Shown here piece after piece: positions 35,349-44,204 of a stretch of DNA of 46,336 bases (within the stretch, counting starts at the first letter, position 1; each line of letters opens with the position of its first letter). Location of the stretch: assembly GCA_039680175.1 (NCBI GenBank), contig JBDKTO010000007.1:1-46336 (forward strand). Direction: 5' to 3'. The DNA is from Veillonellales bacterium (GTDB lineage: Bacteria > Bacillota > Negativicutes > JAAYSF01). A program made the position numbers and the translations under genes. A model generated the notes under the pieces. The model was not told where the DNA came from. It worked only from the letters and a program-made list of their open reading frames with translations, and did not search any database.

Positions 35349-36299
35349 TTATGCCAGTCCTGAGCCGTCCCTGGATCTGCTTCTTCTTTTTGCTTCGAGG
35401 AAAAAAATTTTTACGAACTTTTTAATATTAATGTGTGCGTGAAAAATAGAGGGTTCGGTATTGCTTTGCAAGGTACGCATTATTTTTCTGATTTCGGTAA
35501 AATCGAAGAATTTCGGCGCATATTCTTCAAATTTCGGATTGGTATAATCTGTAATGCCAAGAGCGGCTAAATAGTTTAAGCCTTGAAAAATGGCTCGGCG
35601 TACTCGTTGTTCCAGAGCTTTGGCTTCTTTTCTTATAGTATCCGAATTAGAAGGCAGCAGTCCTGCCCGTTTGATTGCCACATTCGTAAAAACATCTTTT
35701 AATGAAGGAAACTCATGCACCAGAGATTGTCCCTTTTCATGGGTGGATAAATAATCCAAAACATCCAGCAAATCTTTACTGCCGCTTTCACCAATCATCC
35801 CCAATTCGGCAAGGAGGAATTGTCCTGAAGCAATAATAGTATTTTCGTTGATAGCAGCAGGGTCTGAGTCGGAAGGTCTGCCGGAATTTAGCATATTCAG
35901 GTTTTCCCCAATGTTGTTTATTACTGTTTGAAGTCGGATATATTCCGTCACTTTTTGAATGACGCTGATTACTTCAATCCGGTTGATCGGTTTGGTAATA
36001 TAATGGTGTACGCCTAATAAATAGGCATTGCCAATCATTTCTTTATCTTCCACTTGCGACAGCATAATAATTCTCCCATGAAAAGCGGGAGTGAGTTCGC
36101 GGACAGTTTGAATTCCATCCCTTATTGGCATTAATAAATCAATAATCAGGATATCAATCGCTTTTATATTTAATAGGCGGGCATTAACGGCAGCGCCATT
36201 GTCTGCTTCCCCGACTACTTCGCCCAGATCATTATCTTCGATTATTTCAGCTAACATGGAACAAATCGCTTCATCATCATCAACAATAAAAAAGCGCAT
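35349..36299 (-). CDS. Response regulator with YcbB-type output domain (GlnL-like)
   Basis: The 316-residue protein has a receiver domain: acidic pocket FIVDDDE, phospho-acceptor Asp near residue 56 in DILIIDLLMP, and a Lys in ITKPI near 104. A helical C-terminal domain (residues 170-316, with VRRAIFQGLNYLAALGI and a basic end) resembles the YcbB domain of Bacillus GlnL. It lies 5 nt after the sensor kinase gene. GlnL controls glutamine uptake in Bacillus; here the likely target is the divergent DASS transporter gene. Confidence 0.82.
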   Translation of the reverse strand: MRFFIVDDDEAICSMLAEIIEDNDLGEVVGEADNGAAVNARLLNIKAIDILIIDLLMPIRDGIQTVRELTPAFHGRIIMLSQVEDKEMIGNAYLLGVHHYITKPINRIEVISVIQKVTEYIRLQTVINNIGENLNMLNSGRPSDSDPAAINENTIIASGQFLLAELGMIGESGSKDLLDVLDYLSTHEKGQSLVHEFPSLKDVFTNVAIKRAGLLPSNSDTIRKEAKALEQRVRRAIFQGLNYLAALGITDYTNPKFEEYAPKFFDFTEIRKIMRTLQSNTEPSIFHAHINIKKFVKIFFLEAKRRSRSRDGSGLA

Positions 36300-36304
36300 G
36301 CTGT

Positions 36305-37597
36305 TTATCCTTCTTTCGCTAGACTTTTCAAGGGCAGTTGAATGATAAATACTGTTTTATTCTCAGGAGGAGTACCCTCTATTGCAATGCTGCCATGCAA
36401 ACTGTTGGCTAGATTCTTGATATAAGACAACCCCATGCCAGTGGAGGGATTACCTGCCGCATCAAATTTAGTTGTATAGCCGGGCTTAAAAATCAAATTT
36501 CTTTTTTTAGGCGGGATACCTGAACCGTTATCGGCTACACGAAAGGCAATATTATTGCCAATACTATAAAAAGATATTTGAATTGAACCGGAATCCTGGA
36601 TGGATTCTACTGCATTGGATACTAGATTGTTGACAAGGGATAAAACGGTATAGACATGCAGCAGGGGCAGCATCGCTGCAATCTGTACATCGAAAGTAAT
36701 CGTTTTATTCAAGGAGCGGGCATATTTCTGATGGGATTGAACGATAATATCCGCTAATTCTGCAGCAGGCATGTAGTCCCGAAATTTTCCGCCTGCTATT
36801 AATTGGCTAAGACTGGCATAGATTCGTTGATTATTTTTTTTTATTTCATGAACTTGACCTGCAATTCTCAGTATGATTTGCGCCAACTCATTCTTATCAA
36901 AGGACTCTTGGCCGCTGTGTAATCTTTCATATAAATTATAACAATTTCGTGTAATATTTTCCGCATGCTGCAAAGAATTTTCAAGATGAACGCCTTCCTC
37001 ATACAGGCTGGAAATGAGCAGCAGAAGATGGTGATTTTCTTCTCTTTGTTGTTCTATCGCGATTTCAGCATGACGTAAATTAGTAATATAAAAGAAACTC
37101 AAAATAAAAAAGTTGCGGATGATGGCAATAATTAAAATTTTACAAATAATGGGGAAAGCAAACAAGACAGCGACACTGGAATAAGTCAGTGTAAGCATGA
37201 GTTCCACAATACTAGCGGCCAGTTCGGCAATGATAGCCACTATACCAATTCGCAGCGGCTGATTATACAATGTTTTAGCTTTTAACAAATAGAAGACCGT
37301 GGCATATGTGATGTAATAAAAAAAAGCCGGAAACCGGAGTGCAAAAATAGCAGCAAAAGAGCCCGTCCCTATCTGCCAGTCCAATGCTATCCGAAATACG
37401 AGAACGGAAAAACCAGCTAATAAGCCGGATAAAACAAACGGGATATTGCGCAGCCACAATAAAAAAAACAAAAACATGGGAGAGCCGAAACTAACGCGAA
37501 AGGAGCCGAATTCACCGGTAAAAGGATAGAATTTAAGTTCTCCGGCTAAAGGAATAATCAGAATCATTAACAAAATGGCAAGCCGATTTTTTCTCAT
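36305..37597 (-). CDS. Membrane sensor histidine kinase (GlnK/YcbA-like)
   Basis: The 430-residue protein has an N-terminal membrane domain of about six segments (residues 1-165) and a linker with a possible phospho-acceptor His in GQVHEIKKNN near 250. A C-terminal ATPase follows, with N box NNLVSNAVES and G boxes DNGSGIPP and STGMGLSYI. The ATG at 37597 is preferred over 37633 because it starts directly at the membrane domain. It is co-transcribed with the response regulator and divergent from the transporter, from which it is separated by a 213-nt AT-rich promoter region. Confidence 0.85.
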   Translation of the reverse strand: MRKNRLAILLMILIIPLAGELKFYPFTGEFGSFRVSFGSPMFLFFLLWLRNIPFVLSGLLAGFSVLVFRIALDWQIGTGSFAAIFALRFPAFFYYITYATVFYLLKAKTLYNQPLRIGIVAIIAELAASIVELMLTLTYSSVAVLFAFPIICKILIIAIIRNFFILSFFYITNLRHAEIAIEQQREENHHLLLLISSLYEEGVHLENSLQHAENITRNCYNLYERLHSGQESFDKNELAQIILRIAGQVHEIKKNNQRIYASLSQLIAGGKFRDYMPAAELADIIVQSHQKYARSLNKTITFDVQIAAMLPLLHVYTVLSLVNNLVSNAVESIQDSGSIQISFYSIGNNIAFRVADNGSGIPPKKRNLIFKPGYTTKFDAAGNPSTGMGLSYIKNLANSLHGSIAIEGTPPENKTVFIIQLPLKSLAKEG

Positions 37598-37810
37598 TGC
37601 TATACACTTCTTTACATAAGGCTTAGGCGGCATATACAGTCTGTTTTATAAAAATACAAACAATCTCTTCTTTGCATACATTGTACATAACAGCAGAAGC
37701 TTTAGCTGCTTTCAGCCTATTTAAAAAAAATCTAATTTTATGTCGGATCCTATAGTTTGCATGATAAATTTGAATTGTAACAATTATTCAAATTATAGGA
37801 GGCGGCAGCA

Positions 37811-39214
37811 TTGAATAATAAGTTGGGAAAAGGTCTTGTTTGTATACTCATTGGTATCGTCATTTGGTTTATTCCTATCCCTCAGGGAATAAAACCGGCA
37901 GCATGGCATCTGCTGGCTGTTTTTGCAGCCACAATAGCGGCGTTTATTCTGCAGCCAGTGGCCATTGGTACGGCAGCAATCGTTGGACTAACGACAGTTG
38001 TCATCGCCGGAATTCTTAGTCCGGGACAAGCGCTTGAAGGATTTAGCAATACAGTCATTTGGCTTATTGTATCGGCGTTTATGTTTGCTGAGGGCTTCAT
38101 TAAAACCGGGTTAGGCCGACGGATTGCTTTTGTTTTAATGAGCAAATTCGGTGATAGCACGCTAAAGCTGGCGTATACCATAGCGGCGACGGATTTCATT
38201 GTTGCACCCTTTACCCCGTCGAATACTGCCCGGGGCGGAGGAATTATCTACCCGATTGTTCGAAGTTTATGCACGGCTTTTGGCTCTGAACCGGGAGCGA
38301 CAGCCGGCAGAGTCGGAAAATTTTTAATTTTTAGCGCATATAACAGCGTAATCATTTCCGCATCGGTATTTTTGACGGGCGCATCAAACAATGTTGTAGT
38401 TGTAAAATTAACCCAGGATTTGTTTGGCCAACCGATTAGCTGGTCTCAATGGTTTTTGGCTTGTATCGTACCAGGCATAATCTGTACGATCCTGATTCCG
38501 TATATTTTGTATAAAATTTATCCACCGGAACTGAAAAAGACTCCGGAAGCTCCTAAACTCGCCCGAAAAGAATTAGCCCAAATGGGCGAGATGAGTAAGT
38601 CGGAAAAAATATTGCTAATTATCTTTCTCGGTGCCCTTATCCTTTGGGCTACCAGCAGTATTACCGGTCTTGACTCAGCCTTTGTCGCTTTATTGGGCTT
38701 ATCCTTCATGCTTATTACCGGAATTCTTACTTGGGAGGACGTGCTGGGACAAAAAGGAGCCTGGGATGTACTGATTTGGATGGGCGTTTTAGTAAATATG
38801 GCCGCCTATCTGGCTAAACTCGGCTTGATTACCTGGTTTGCTAAACTGGTGGAAGTTCACCTGGCGGGAATTTCCTGGCTCAGCGTGATGATTATTCTCT
38901 GCATTATTTATACCTTTGTGCATTACGGATTTGCCAGCAATACGGCTCACGTAATGGCCCTTTTTGGCGCATTTGCTACTGTGGCGATCGCTGCCGGCGC
39001 ACCGGTACTCTTAATCGCTATCTTGTTAGGCGTACTTGCCAATACCTGCTCGACTTTGACTCATTACGCCTGCGGCGTTTCGCCTATTTTCTTTGGTTCA
39101 GGCTATATCACCCAAAGCGAGTGGTGGCGTCTTGGTTTTATGCTCTCTGCCCTTCATTTGGTAATATGGCTGGGAATTGGCGTCCCATGGATGAAAGTTA
39201 TAGGAATATGGTAA
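37811..39214 (+). CDS. DASS-family (SLC13) dicarboxylate transporter
   Basis: The 467-residue protein has about 12 membrane segments and the DASS fold. The two inverted substrate hairpins are marked by TPSNTARGGGIIYPI near residue 136 and by a second Ser-Asn-Thr cluster, FASNTAHVMALFGAF, near 375. It starts at TTG behind a strong AGGAGG site. Related CitT/2-oxoglutarate-malate carriers exchange C4-C6 acids. The divergent two-component system suggests induction by an external acid. Confidence 0.88.
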   Translation: MNNKLGKGLVCILIGIVIWFIPIPQGIKPAAWHLLAVFAATIAAFILQPVAIGTAAIVGLTTVVIAGILSPGQALEGFSNTVIWLIVSAFMFAEGFIKTGLGRRIAFVLMSKFGDSTLKLAYTIAATDFIVAPFTPSNTARGGGIIYPIVRSLCTAFGSEPGATAGRVGKFLIFSAYNSVIISASVFLTGASNNVVVVKLTQDLFGQPISWSQWFLACIVPGIICTILIPYILYKIYPPELKKTPEAPKLARKELAQMGEMSKSEKILLIIFLGALILWATSSITGLDSAFVALLGLSFMLITGILTWEDVLGQKGAWDVLIWMGVLVNMAAYLAKLGLITWFAKLVEVHLAGISWLSVMIILCIIYTFVHYGFASNTAHVMALFGAFATVAIAAGAPVLLIAILLGVLANTCSTLTHYACGVSPIFFGSGYITQSEWWRLGFMLSALHLVIWLGIGVPWMKVIGIW

Positions 39215-39394
39215 CTAATTTCTCTTCGCCTTTCATCGCAATTTATAATAATTAGGTTCGACACTCCGTTTGATAATCCTGTCTAAAACAGCCCGTAATC
39301 CAGATTTTATAAGGGCCTGCGGCATTTCCCCCAGGTAATTCCGGCTTAATCGTCTTCAATTGCCTTAGATAGTTTCAACTGTTGAATTATACAG

Positions 39395-39513
39395 AAATTT
39401 ACAGTCTTCCGTTACACTCCACCTCGTGATGAACACCCCTAACATTAGCTATACACTTCCCGCCGAGCATGTTCAGAACTTTCACCGTTAGACAGCGCCC
39501 GTGCCGGGCGCAA
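39395..39513 (-). mobile_element. Remnant of a group II intron (5' part of domain I)
   Basis: On the minus strand from 39513 the sequence GCGCCCGGCACGGGCGC, then GTCTAACGG-TGAAAGT and later GGGTGTTCATCACGAGGTGG, matches the first 110 nt of the intact intron at 46087 with substitutions. No reverse transcriptase, domain V or domain VI follows before 39215, so it is a degraded 5' fragment. Like the intact copy it sits directly behind a terminator hairpin. The rest of 39215-39394 holds no gene. Confidence 0.75.
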
Positions 39514-39519
39514 CCAGAA

Positions 39520-39602
39520 AAAGGAGTTGTCAATTCTCAGACAACTCCTTTTAACTTTCTTATTTTGGGGCCAATTTAATTCCTCTTCTATCCTTATTGC
39601 AT
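39520..39602. repeat. Direct repeat copy 2, containing a terminator hairpin
   Basis: AAAGGAGTTGTC (39520-39531) pairs with GACAACTCCTTTT (39540-39552), followed by AACTTTCTTATTTTGGGGC and CAATTTAATTCCTCTTCTAT as in copy 1. The left end of the small minus-strand gene (39594-39602) lies inside the repeat. Confidence 0.75.
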
Positions 39603-39980
39603 AAATTTGATTGTTACGCCTGGTAAGTACTGCGGAATTGTTGCCGCCAGGTCATCAAAAAATCCTTTATCCTGAATCATCCGTTCAAGCTGCTTTCGTT
39701 CAACAATTGCATAAGGTCTAATGACTCCCAGCATTGGGTGATGAATTTCCGACAGGAGTTGCCCGCTGTCAACACTTGTGATATAAATACCATTTAAGTG
39801 AAATGTATATTCACCGGCAACTTTTTCAGCTTCAACAACTTGCAGACCCATTTTATTTTCTTTGCCAGAAAGCATCGTATTGATCGCCGTAAACATGTGA
39901 GGATGCCTTGCTTGGACTCCTTCGACTACCCTTTCCCGAAACGGTACAAATTCTTCCTTTATAAATTTATCCAAATCCAT
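39594..39980 (-). CDS. Small hypothetical protein
   Basis: The 128-residue soluble protein (MDLDKFIKEEFVPFRERVVEG) shows alternating helices and strands, for example VAGEYTFHLNGIYITS and a C-terminal LPGVTIKFMQ. A loose resemblance to SCP2-like lipid-binding domains is possible but not convincing. The ATG at 39980 has AGGAGG at a proper distance, whereas the ATG two codons upstream is too close to it. Its stop lies at the edge of the direct repeat. Confidence 0.65.
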   Translation of the reverse strand: MDLDKFIKEEFVPFRERVVEGVQARHPHMFTAINTMLSGKENKMGLQVVEAEKVAGEYTFHLNGIYITSVDSGQLLSEIHHPMLGVIRPYAIVERKQLERMIQDKGFFDDLAATIPQYLPGVTIKFMQ

Positions 39981-40133
39981 TCTCATTCCTCCTGCTTGAG
40001 TACTTATAAAATATAGTGCCCACACCAAAAAAAAATACTCCTGCGTTCGAATTAATAATTGACTCCATGTAATATTCCTTCTTTCAATTCAACCAGCGGA
40101 AGCAAAAAGAACGTCCCCCTCTCTTTAAAATTC

Positions 40134-40168
40134 AAACGGCACTTTACGCTTTGCGCAAAGTGCCGTTT
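40134..40168 (-). terminator. Terminator of cstA
   Basis: AAACGGCACTTT (40134-40145) and AAAGTGCCGTTT (40157-40168) form a perfect 12-bp stem just after the cstA stop. The T-rich flanks allow use from either side. Confidence 0.85.
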
Positions 40169-40180
40169 TTCTGCATTTTC

Positions 40181-41956
40181 TTATGCTGTTTCTTTTAAAG
40201 TCTTGCCATTTCCTATGCTGAGCCATACTTTTACGGCATCAACGATAACAAAAGCAATCAGAATCATCATGACTGCACTGGCACCGGCCAATAACATCTG
40301 ACCTTTCGGCAGATAGAATTGAAAGATGTTGTAGAAACCTGCAGTCATTGCAGTTACAATCATAAAGCAGAGCGGAGCCAGGGTAACCCACACATACTTT
40401 CCTTTACCCATGCGCAGCAGCATTGTCGTACCAATAGTTAACGCCATGCTGGCAAGCAGTTGGTTGGAAAGGCCGAACAGCGGCCAAATCGATGCGATGG
40501 AACCACCAAACAGCAAGTAGCCCCAGGCAAAAGAAATTAAAGCGCTGGTGAAGACGATACCGGGTGTCCAATGAGCGTCGGAAAGGGGTTTGTATATCAT
40601 GCCGCCGACTTCCTGCAGCAGATAACGACCAACACGAGTACCGGCATCAATAATCGTCAGAATAAACAAGGCTTCAAACATAATGGCAAAATGATACAGG
40701 AAGGACATAAAGCTTTCCAGTCCCGGAATTTGTGCGAAGATATGTGCCATGCCTACGGCAAGGGATACTGCACCGCCTGGCCGGCCGGCAACATTTTCAC
40801 CCACCATTTGTGACAAGACCGGAAGTTCCTGTACATCCAAACCAAGTTTTGCAAATACTGCCGGAGCGCTGTTGATGGCAAAGTAGTCGGCAGGAATCAG
40901 GCTGGTCGCTGCAATCAGCGCCATGACACCAACAAAGGATTCAGCCAGCATAGCGCCAAAACCAATTGGCAGAATCTCCCGTTCATTGGCAAGCATTTTA
41001 GGTGTTGTACCGGTTGCAATAACGGAATGAAAACCGGAAATCGCACCGCAGGCAACAGTGATACAAACGAAAGGCCAAACCGGACCGGGAACAACCGGAC
41101 CGCCGCCGCTGATGAACTGGGTGATAGCCGGCATATGAATCTGCGGCTGAACAATAATAATCCCCAAAGCCAAAGCACCGATAGTACCAATTTTCATGTA
41201 CGTACTCAAATAATCACGGGGAGCCAGCAGCAGCCAAACCGGCAGTGCCGCTGCGATAAAACCATATACAGGAAGAATAACATCCAGTTGGGTACGGGTA
41301 AGGGTAAAGAAAGACGCCCAGGAAGAATCCTGAATCAGCGCGCCGCCAAACACAGCCGCGATAATCATAACAACACCGACAAAGGATGCCTCGCCGATAT
41401 GACCGGGTCGCAGATAGCGCATGTAGATACCGATAAAGAGTGCTATTGGAATTGTTGCGCCAACGGTAAACGCACCCCAAGGGCTGTTAAATAATGCATT
41501 TGCCACGGCAATCCCCATACCAGCCATGGTGATAATCAGAATGAAGATAACAGCAATGGCAGCAGCCAGACCAGCTGATTTACCGATCTCAGCCTTGGCA
41601 ATTTCGGCAATGGACAAACCATCATGCCGAACGGATGCAAAAAGAATAATCATATCATGGACAGCCCCGCCGATGCAGGCACCCACCAGCAGCCAGATTG
41701 CACCCGGCAAATAACCGAACTGTGCGGCAAGTACCGGACCGACAAGTGGACCGGCTCCCGCAATTGCGGCAAAATGATGTCCGAAAACTACCCATTTATT
41801 CGTGGGCACATAATCGTGGCCGTCTTCGTGGACAACGGCCGGAGTCGGACGGTTGGGATCAAGCGCTAACACTTTTGCTGCAATGAAGGCGCCGTAGTAA
41901 CGATAGCAAAGGGTCAGCACCAAAGCCGCAATAATAACAAGATAAATACCATTCAT
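40181..41956 (-). CDS. cstA: CstA-family carbon starvation transporter
   Basis: The 591-residue polytopic protein matches CstA: N-terminal RYYGAFIAAKVLALD, then the conserved TNKWVVFGHHFAAIAGAGPLVGPVLA and GGAVHDMIILFASVRHDG. Family members import peptides or pyruvate when carbon is scarce. The length is slightly shorter than Escherichia CstA (about 700), as is usual in Firmicutes. It is a single gene with a 373-nt upstream region (41957-42329) that is AT-rich, contains a TATAGT-like -10 box on the minus strand and shows no gene. Confidence 0.93.
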   Translation of the reverse strand: MNGIYLVIIAALVLTLCYRYYGAFIAAKVLALDPNRPTPAVVHEDGHDYVPTNKWVVFGHHFAAIAGAGPLVGPVLAAQFGYLPGAIWLLVGACIGGAVHDMIILFASVRHDGLSIAEIAKAEIGKSAGLAAAIAVIFILIITMAGMGIAVANALFNSPWGAFTVGATIPIALFIGIYMRYLRPGHIGEASFVGVVMIIAAVFGGALIQDSSWASFFTLTRTQLDVILPVYGFIAAALPVWLLLAPRDYLSTYMKIGTIGALALGIIIVQPQIHMPAITQFISGGGPVVPGPVWPFVCITVACGAISGFHSVIATGTTPKMLANEREILPIGFGAMLAESFVGVMALIAATSLIPADYFAINSAPAVFAKLGLDVQELPVLSQMVGENVAGRPGGAVSLAVGMAHIFAQIPGLESFMSFLYHFAIMFEALFILTIIDAGTRVGRYLLQEVGGMIYKPLSDAHWTPGIVFTSALISFAWGYLLFGGSIASIWPLFGLSNQLLASMALTIGTTMLLRMGKGKYVWVTLAPLCFMIVTAMTAGFYNIFQFYLPKGQMLLAGASAVMMILIAFVIVDAVKVWLSIGNGKTLKETA

Positions 41957-42329
41957 AGACTCTTACCTCCTTAGATTTATTGAATTTTAAGAATTTATTA
42001 CAATTAAACTATACAGTAAATTTTTTAATTAATAAATGCAATCTATCTGAATGGACTAAAATGAGGTTTGAATAGAAATTATGGAGAATGAATGGAAATA
42101 ATAAAATTGTTAACCTTAAAATGGCTTACCTTATTTGAGCCCAGTCTATGTATGTCCCTCAATTCAATATAAACCGTAAAAATTTTATTGTCATATATCC
42201 AATAACAAACGGCATAAAAATGAAGGTAATGGAATAACGCTTGTCGTAATCGTTATTATAACGTTGTTTACTCTTTAGTACCTCGGCTCCGATAATCAAG
42301 CCTATAAAATCGAAAAGAGGGCATGCGAA

Positions 42330-42824
42330 ATGAAAAAGCTTTTATTTGCAATTATTTTTACATTAATAACAAACGTATGCTTTGCCGAAGATATTTATGT
42401 CGTTACCGAAAATGGATTTACAAAGTACCTTCGAACAGAAACATTAAGTGCAACCGTGGTACCTAAAACAGACCTTGAATCACTCTATGAAATGACATAT
42501 AGCCTAATTTGCATACCTGACAAAGCTACTTTAGATAAAATTAGAACCCAAACTTTTGATAATAAATTAGCTTTTGAAAAGCAGACATTTACTTTCAAAT
42601 GTTCCTTTTACAAAAGCAATAATCAATGGATTCCAGACGGTTCAATTTGGCTAAACAGCGATGAATTTTGGGGCTATTCTCCCGAGAAATGTTTGTATGA
42701 ATCACACGGTCTTATACCAGGTGGTGCTTATTACGGTAATAGTCCAGAAGCAGCGTTTAATAGAAACATCGTTCTTACCGTTTACAATTATGTAGTTTCT
42801 CATAACTTAATTAATTATAATTAA
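42330..42824 (+). CDS. Secreted hypothetical protein of AT-rich composition
   Basis: The 164-residue protein has a signal peptide (KLLFAIIFTLITNVCFA) and a mature domain with YVVTENGFTKYLRTET and FKCSFYKSNNQWIPDGSIW, rich in aromatic and polar residues. No family is recognised. The gene is clearly more AT-rich than its neighbours, which may mean recent acquisition. A GAGGGC site precedes the ATG. Confidence 0.65.
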   Translation: MKKLLFAIIFTLITNVCFAEDIYVVTENGFTKYLRTETLSATVVPKTDLESLYEMTYSLICIPDKATLDKIRTQTFDNKLAFEKQTFTFKCSFYKSNNQWIPDGSIWLNSDEFWGYSPEKCLYESHGLIPGGAYYGNSPEAAFNRNIVLTVYNYVVSHNLINYN

Positions 42825-42958
42825 CTTGGATCCTGAAGTTCCATGCTTTATATCTATTCCGTACCATTTATGATTTGTTTGCGTTGAATACTAAAAAACG
42901 CAATATATCTGCTGGCGCATTGACTGAGTGGCTTCGTCAACGCCTTTCAAATTATTAA
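42821..42958 (+). pseudogene. Possible C-terminal gene fragment
   Basis: An open frame without start codon runs for 45 residues to a stop at 42958 and ends with a sensible helical peptide (TKKRNISAGALTEWLRQRL). It may be the end of a lost gene such as a transposase or recombinase, but I cannot name the family. It sits between the AT-rich secreted gene and malY. Confidence 0.25.
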
Positions 42959-42970
42959 GGGGGAGTTTCA

Positions 42971-44152
42971 ATGATAAAATATAATTTTGACCAGTTGATT
43001 AACCGGAGAAGTACTGCATCCAGCAAATGGGACGGTGCACATCTCTTACTGGGAGAAAAAGCCAAAGATGCCATTCCTATGTGGGTAGCCGATATGGATT
43101 TCCAAGTTCCGCGAAAGGTTATCGAGGCCTTAAAGAACAGAGTCGAACATGGTATTTTTGGATATCCCATACTTACTACTTCATATTATGATGCTGTTAT
43201 AGGCTGGATGGACCGGCGATATAAATGGCCGATCAAACAGGAATGGATTCATTTCTCTCCCGGCGTCGTTTCAGCTCTGAATTTTCTTGTACAAGCGTTT
43301 ACTAAAGAGAATGATTGTATTGCGATTCAATCTCCGGTCTACTACCCTTTTACGAATTGCATTGTCAATAATAATCGCCAGGTAGTTCTGAATTGTCTTA
43401 AATTTGAAAATGATCGTTATACCATGGACTATAAAGACCTAGATGAAAAACTTGCCGCCAGCAACGTAAAAATGTTAATTTTGTGTAATCCCCACAATCC
43501 AGTGGGAAGGGTTTGGACAAAAGATGAGTTGATTACTTTAGGAAAGATATGTATTAAGCATGATGTGCTCATTATTTCCGACGAAATTCACGCTGATTTA
43601 ACGTATAAGGGATTTACGACCACCGCCTTTGCTACTATTTCCGAAGAATTTTCCCAAAATGCGATTGTATGTACAGCTCCAAGTAAAACCTTTAATTTAG
43701 CAGGTTTGCAAACATCCAACATAATTATTCCTAATTCAGCACTAGGCGAAATATTTGATAACCATATGAAGAAACTCAATTTGCTTAAACCTAATGTTTT
43801 CGGGCAAGTGGCGGCAGAGGCTGCTTACAATTACGGGGAAGAATGGCTGGAGCAAGTAAAAGAATATTTGCAGGGAAATTTAGAATATCTACTACATTTT
43901 GTTAATGAAAAAAACGGGAAAATTAAAGTAATCCAGCCCGAAGGTACTTATCTCATATGGATGGATTGCCGGGAACTTCATCTAAATAATCAATTTCTCA
44001 GAGATTTTATGCTTGAGAAAGCCAGAGTCGCTATGGACGATGGATATCTGTTCGGCCCCGGAGGGGAAGGATTTATGCGCATGAATATCGCATGCAGCCG
44101 TTCAACGTTGAAAACAGCGCTTAAACAAATTGAACAAGCCGTAAATAACTAA
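42971..44152 (+). CDS. MalY/PatB-family PLP-dependent C-S lyase or aminotransferase
   Basis: The 393-residue enzyme has the type-I PLP fold. The start INRRSTASSKWD, IPMWVADMDF, CNPHNPVGRVW near residue 170, SDEIHADL near 205 and the PLP lysine in SKTFNLAGLQ near 240 are all MalY/PatB marks. These enzymes act as cystathionine beta-lyases or related aminotransferases in the cytosol. The ribosome site AAGGGGGAG is strong. It stands alone upstream of the group II intron. Confidence 0.9.
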   Translation: MIKYNFDQLINRRSTASSKWDGAHLLLGEKAKDAIPMWVADMDFQVPRKVIEALKNRVEHGIFGYPILTTSYYDAVIGWMDRRYKWPIKQEWIHFSPGVVSALNFLVQAFTKENDCIAIQSPVYYPFTNCIVNNNRQVVLNCLKFENDRYTMDYKDLDEKLAASNVKMLILCNPHNPVGRVWTKDELITLGKICIKHDVLIISDEIHADLTYKGFTTTAFATISEEFSQNAIVCTAPSKTFNLAGLQTSNIIIPNSALGEIFDNHMKKLNLLKPNVFGQVAAEAAYNYGEEWLEQVKEYLQGNLEYLLHFVNEKNGKIKVIQPEGTYLIWMDCRELHLNNQFLRDFMLEKARVAMDDGYLFGPGGEGFMRMNIACSRSTLKTALKQIEQAVNN

Positions 44153-44204
44153 ATGTAGGACCCCAAACTCGCAAGTAATCAATTACCTATTTATCTTGAT
44201 AAAA

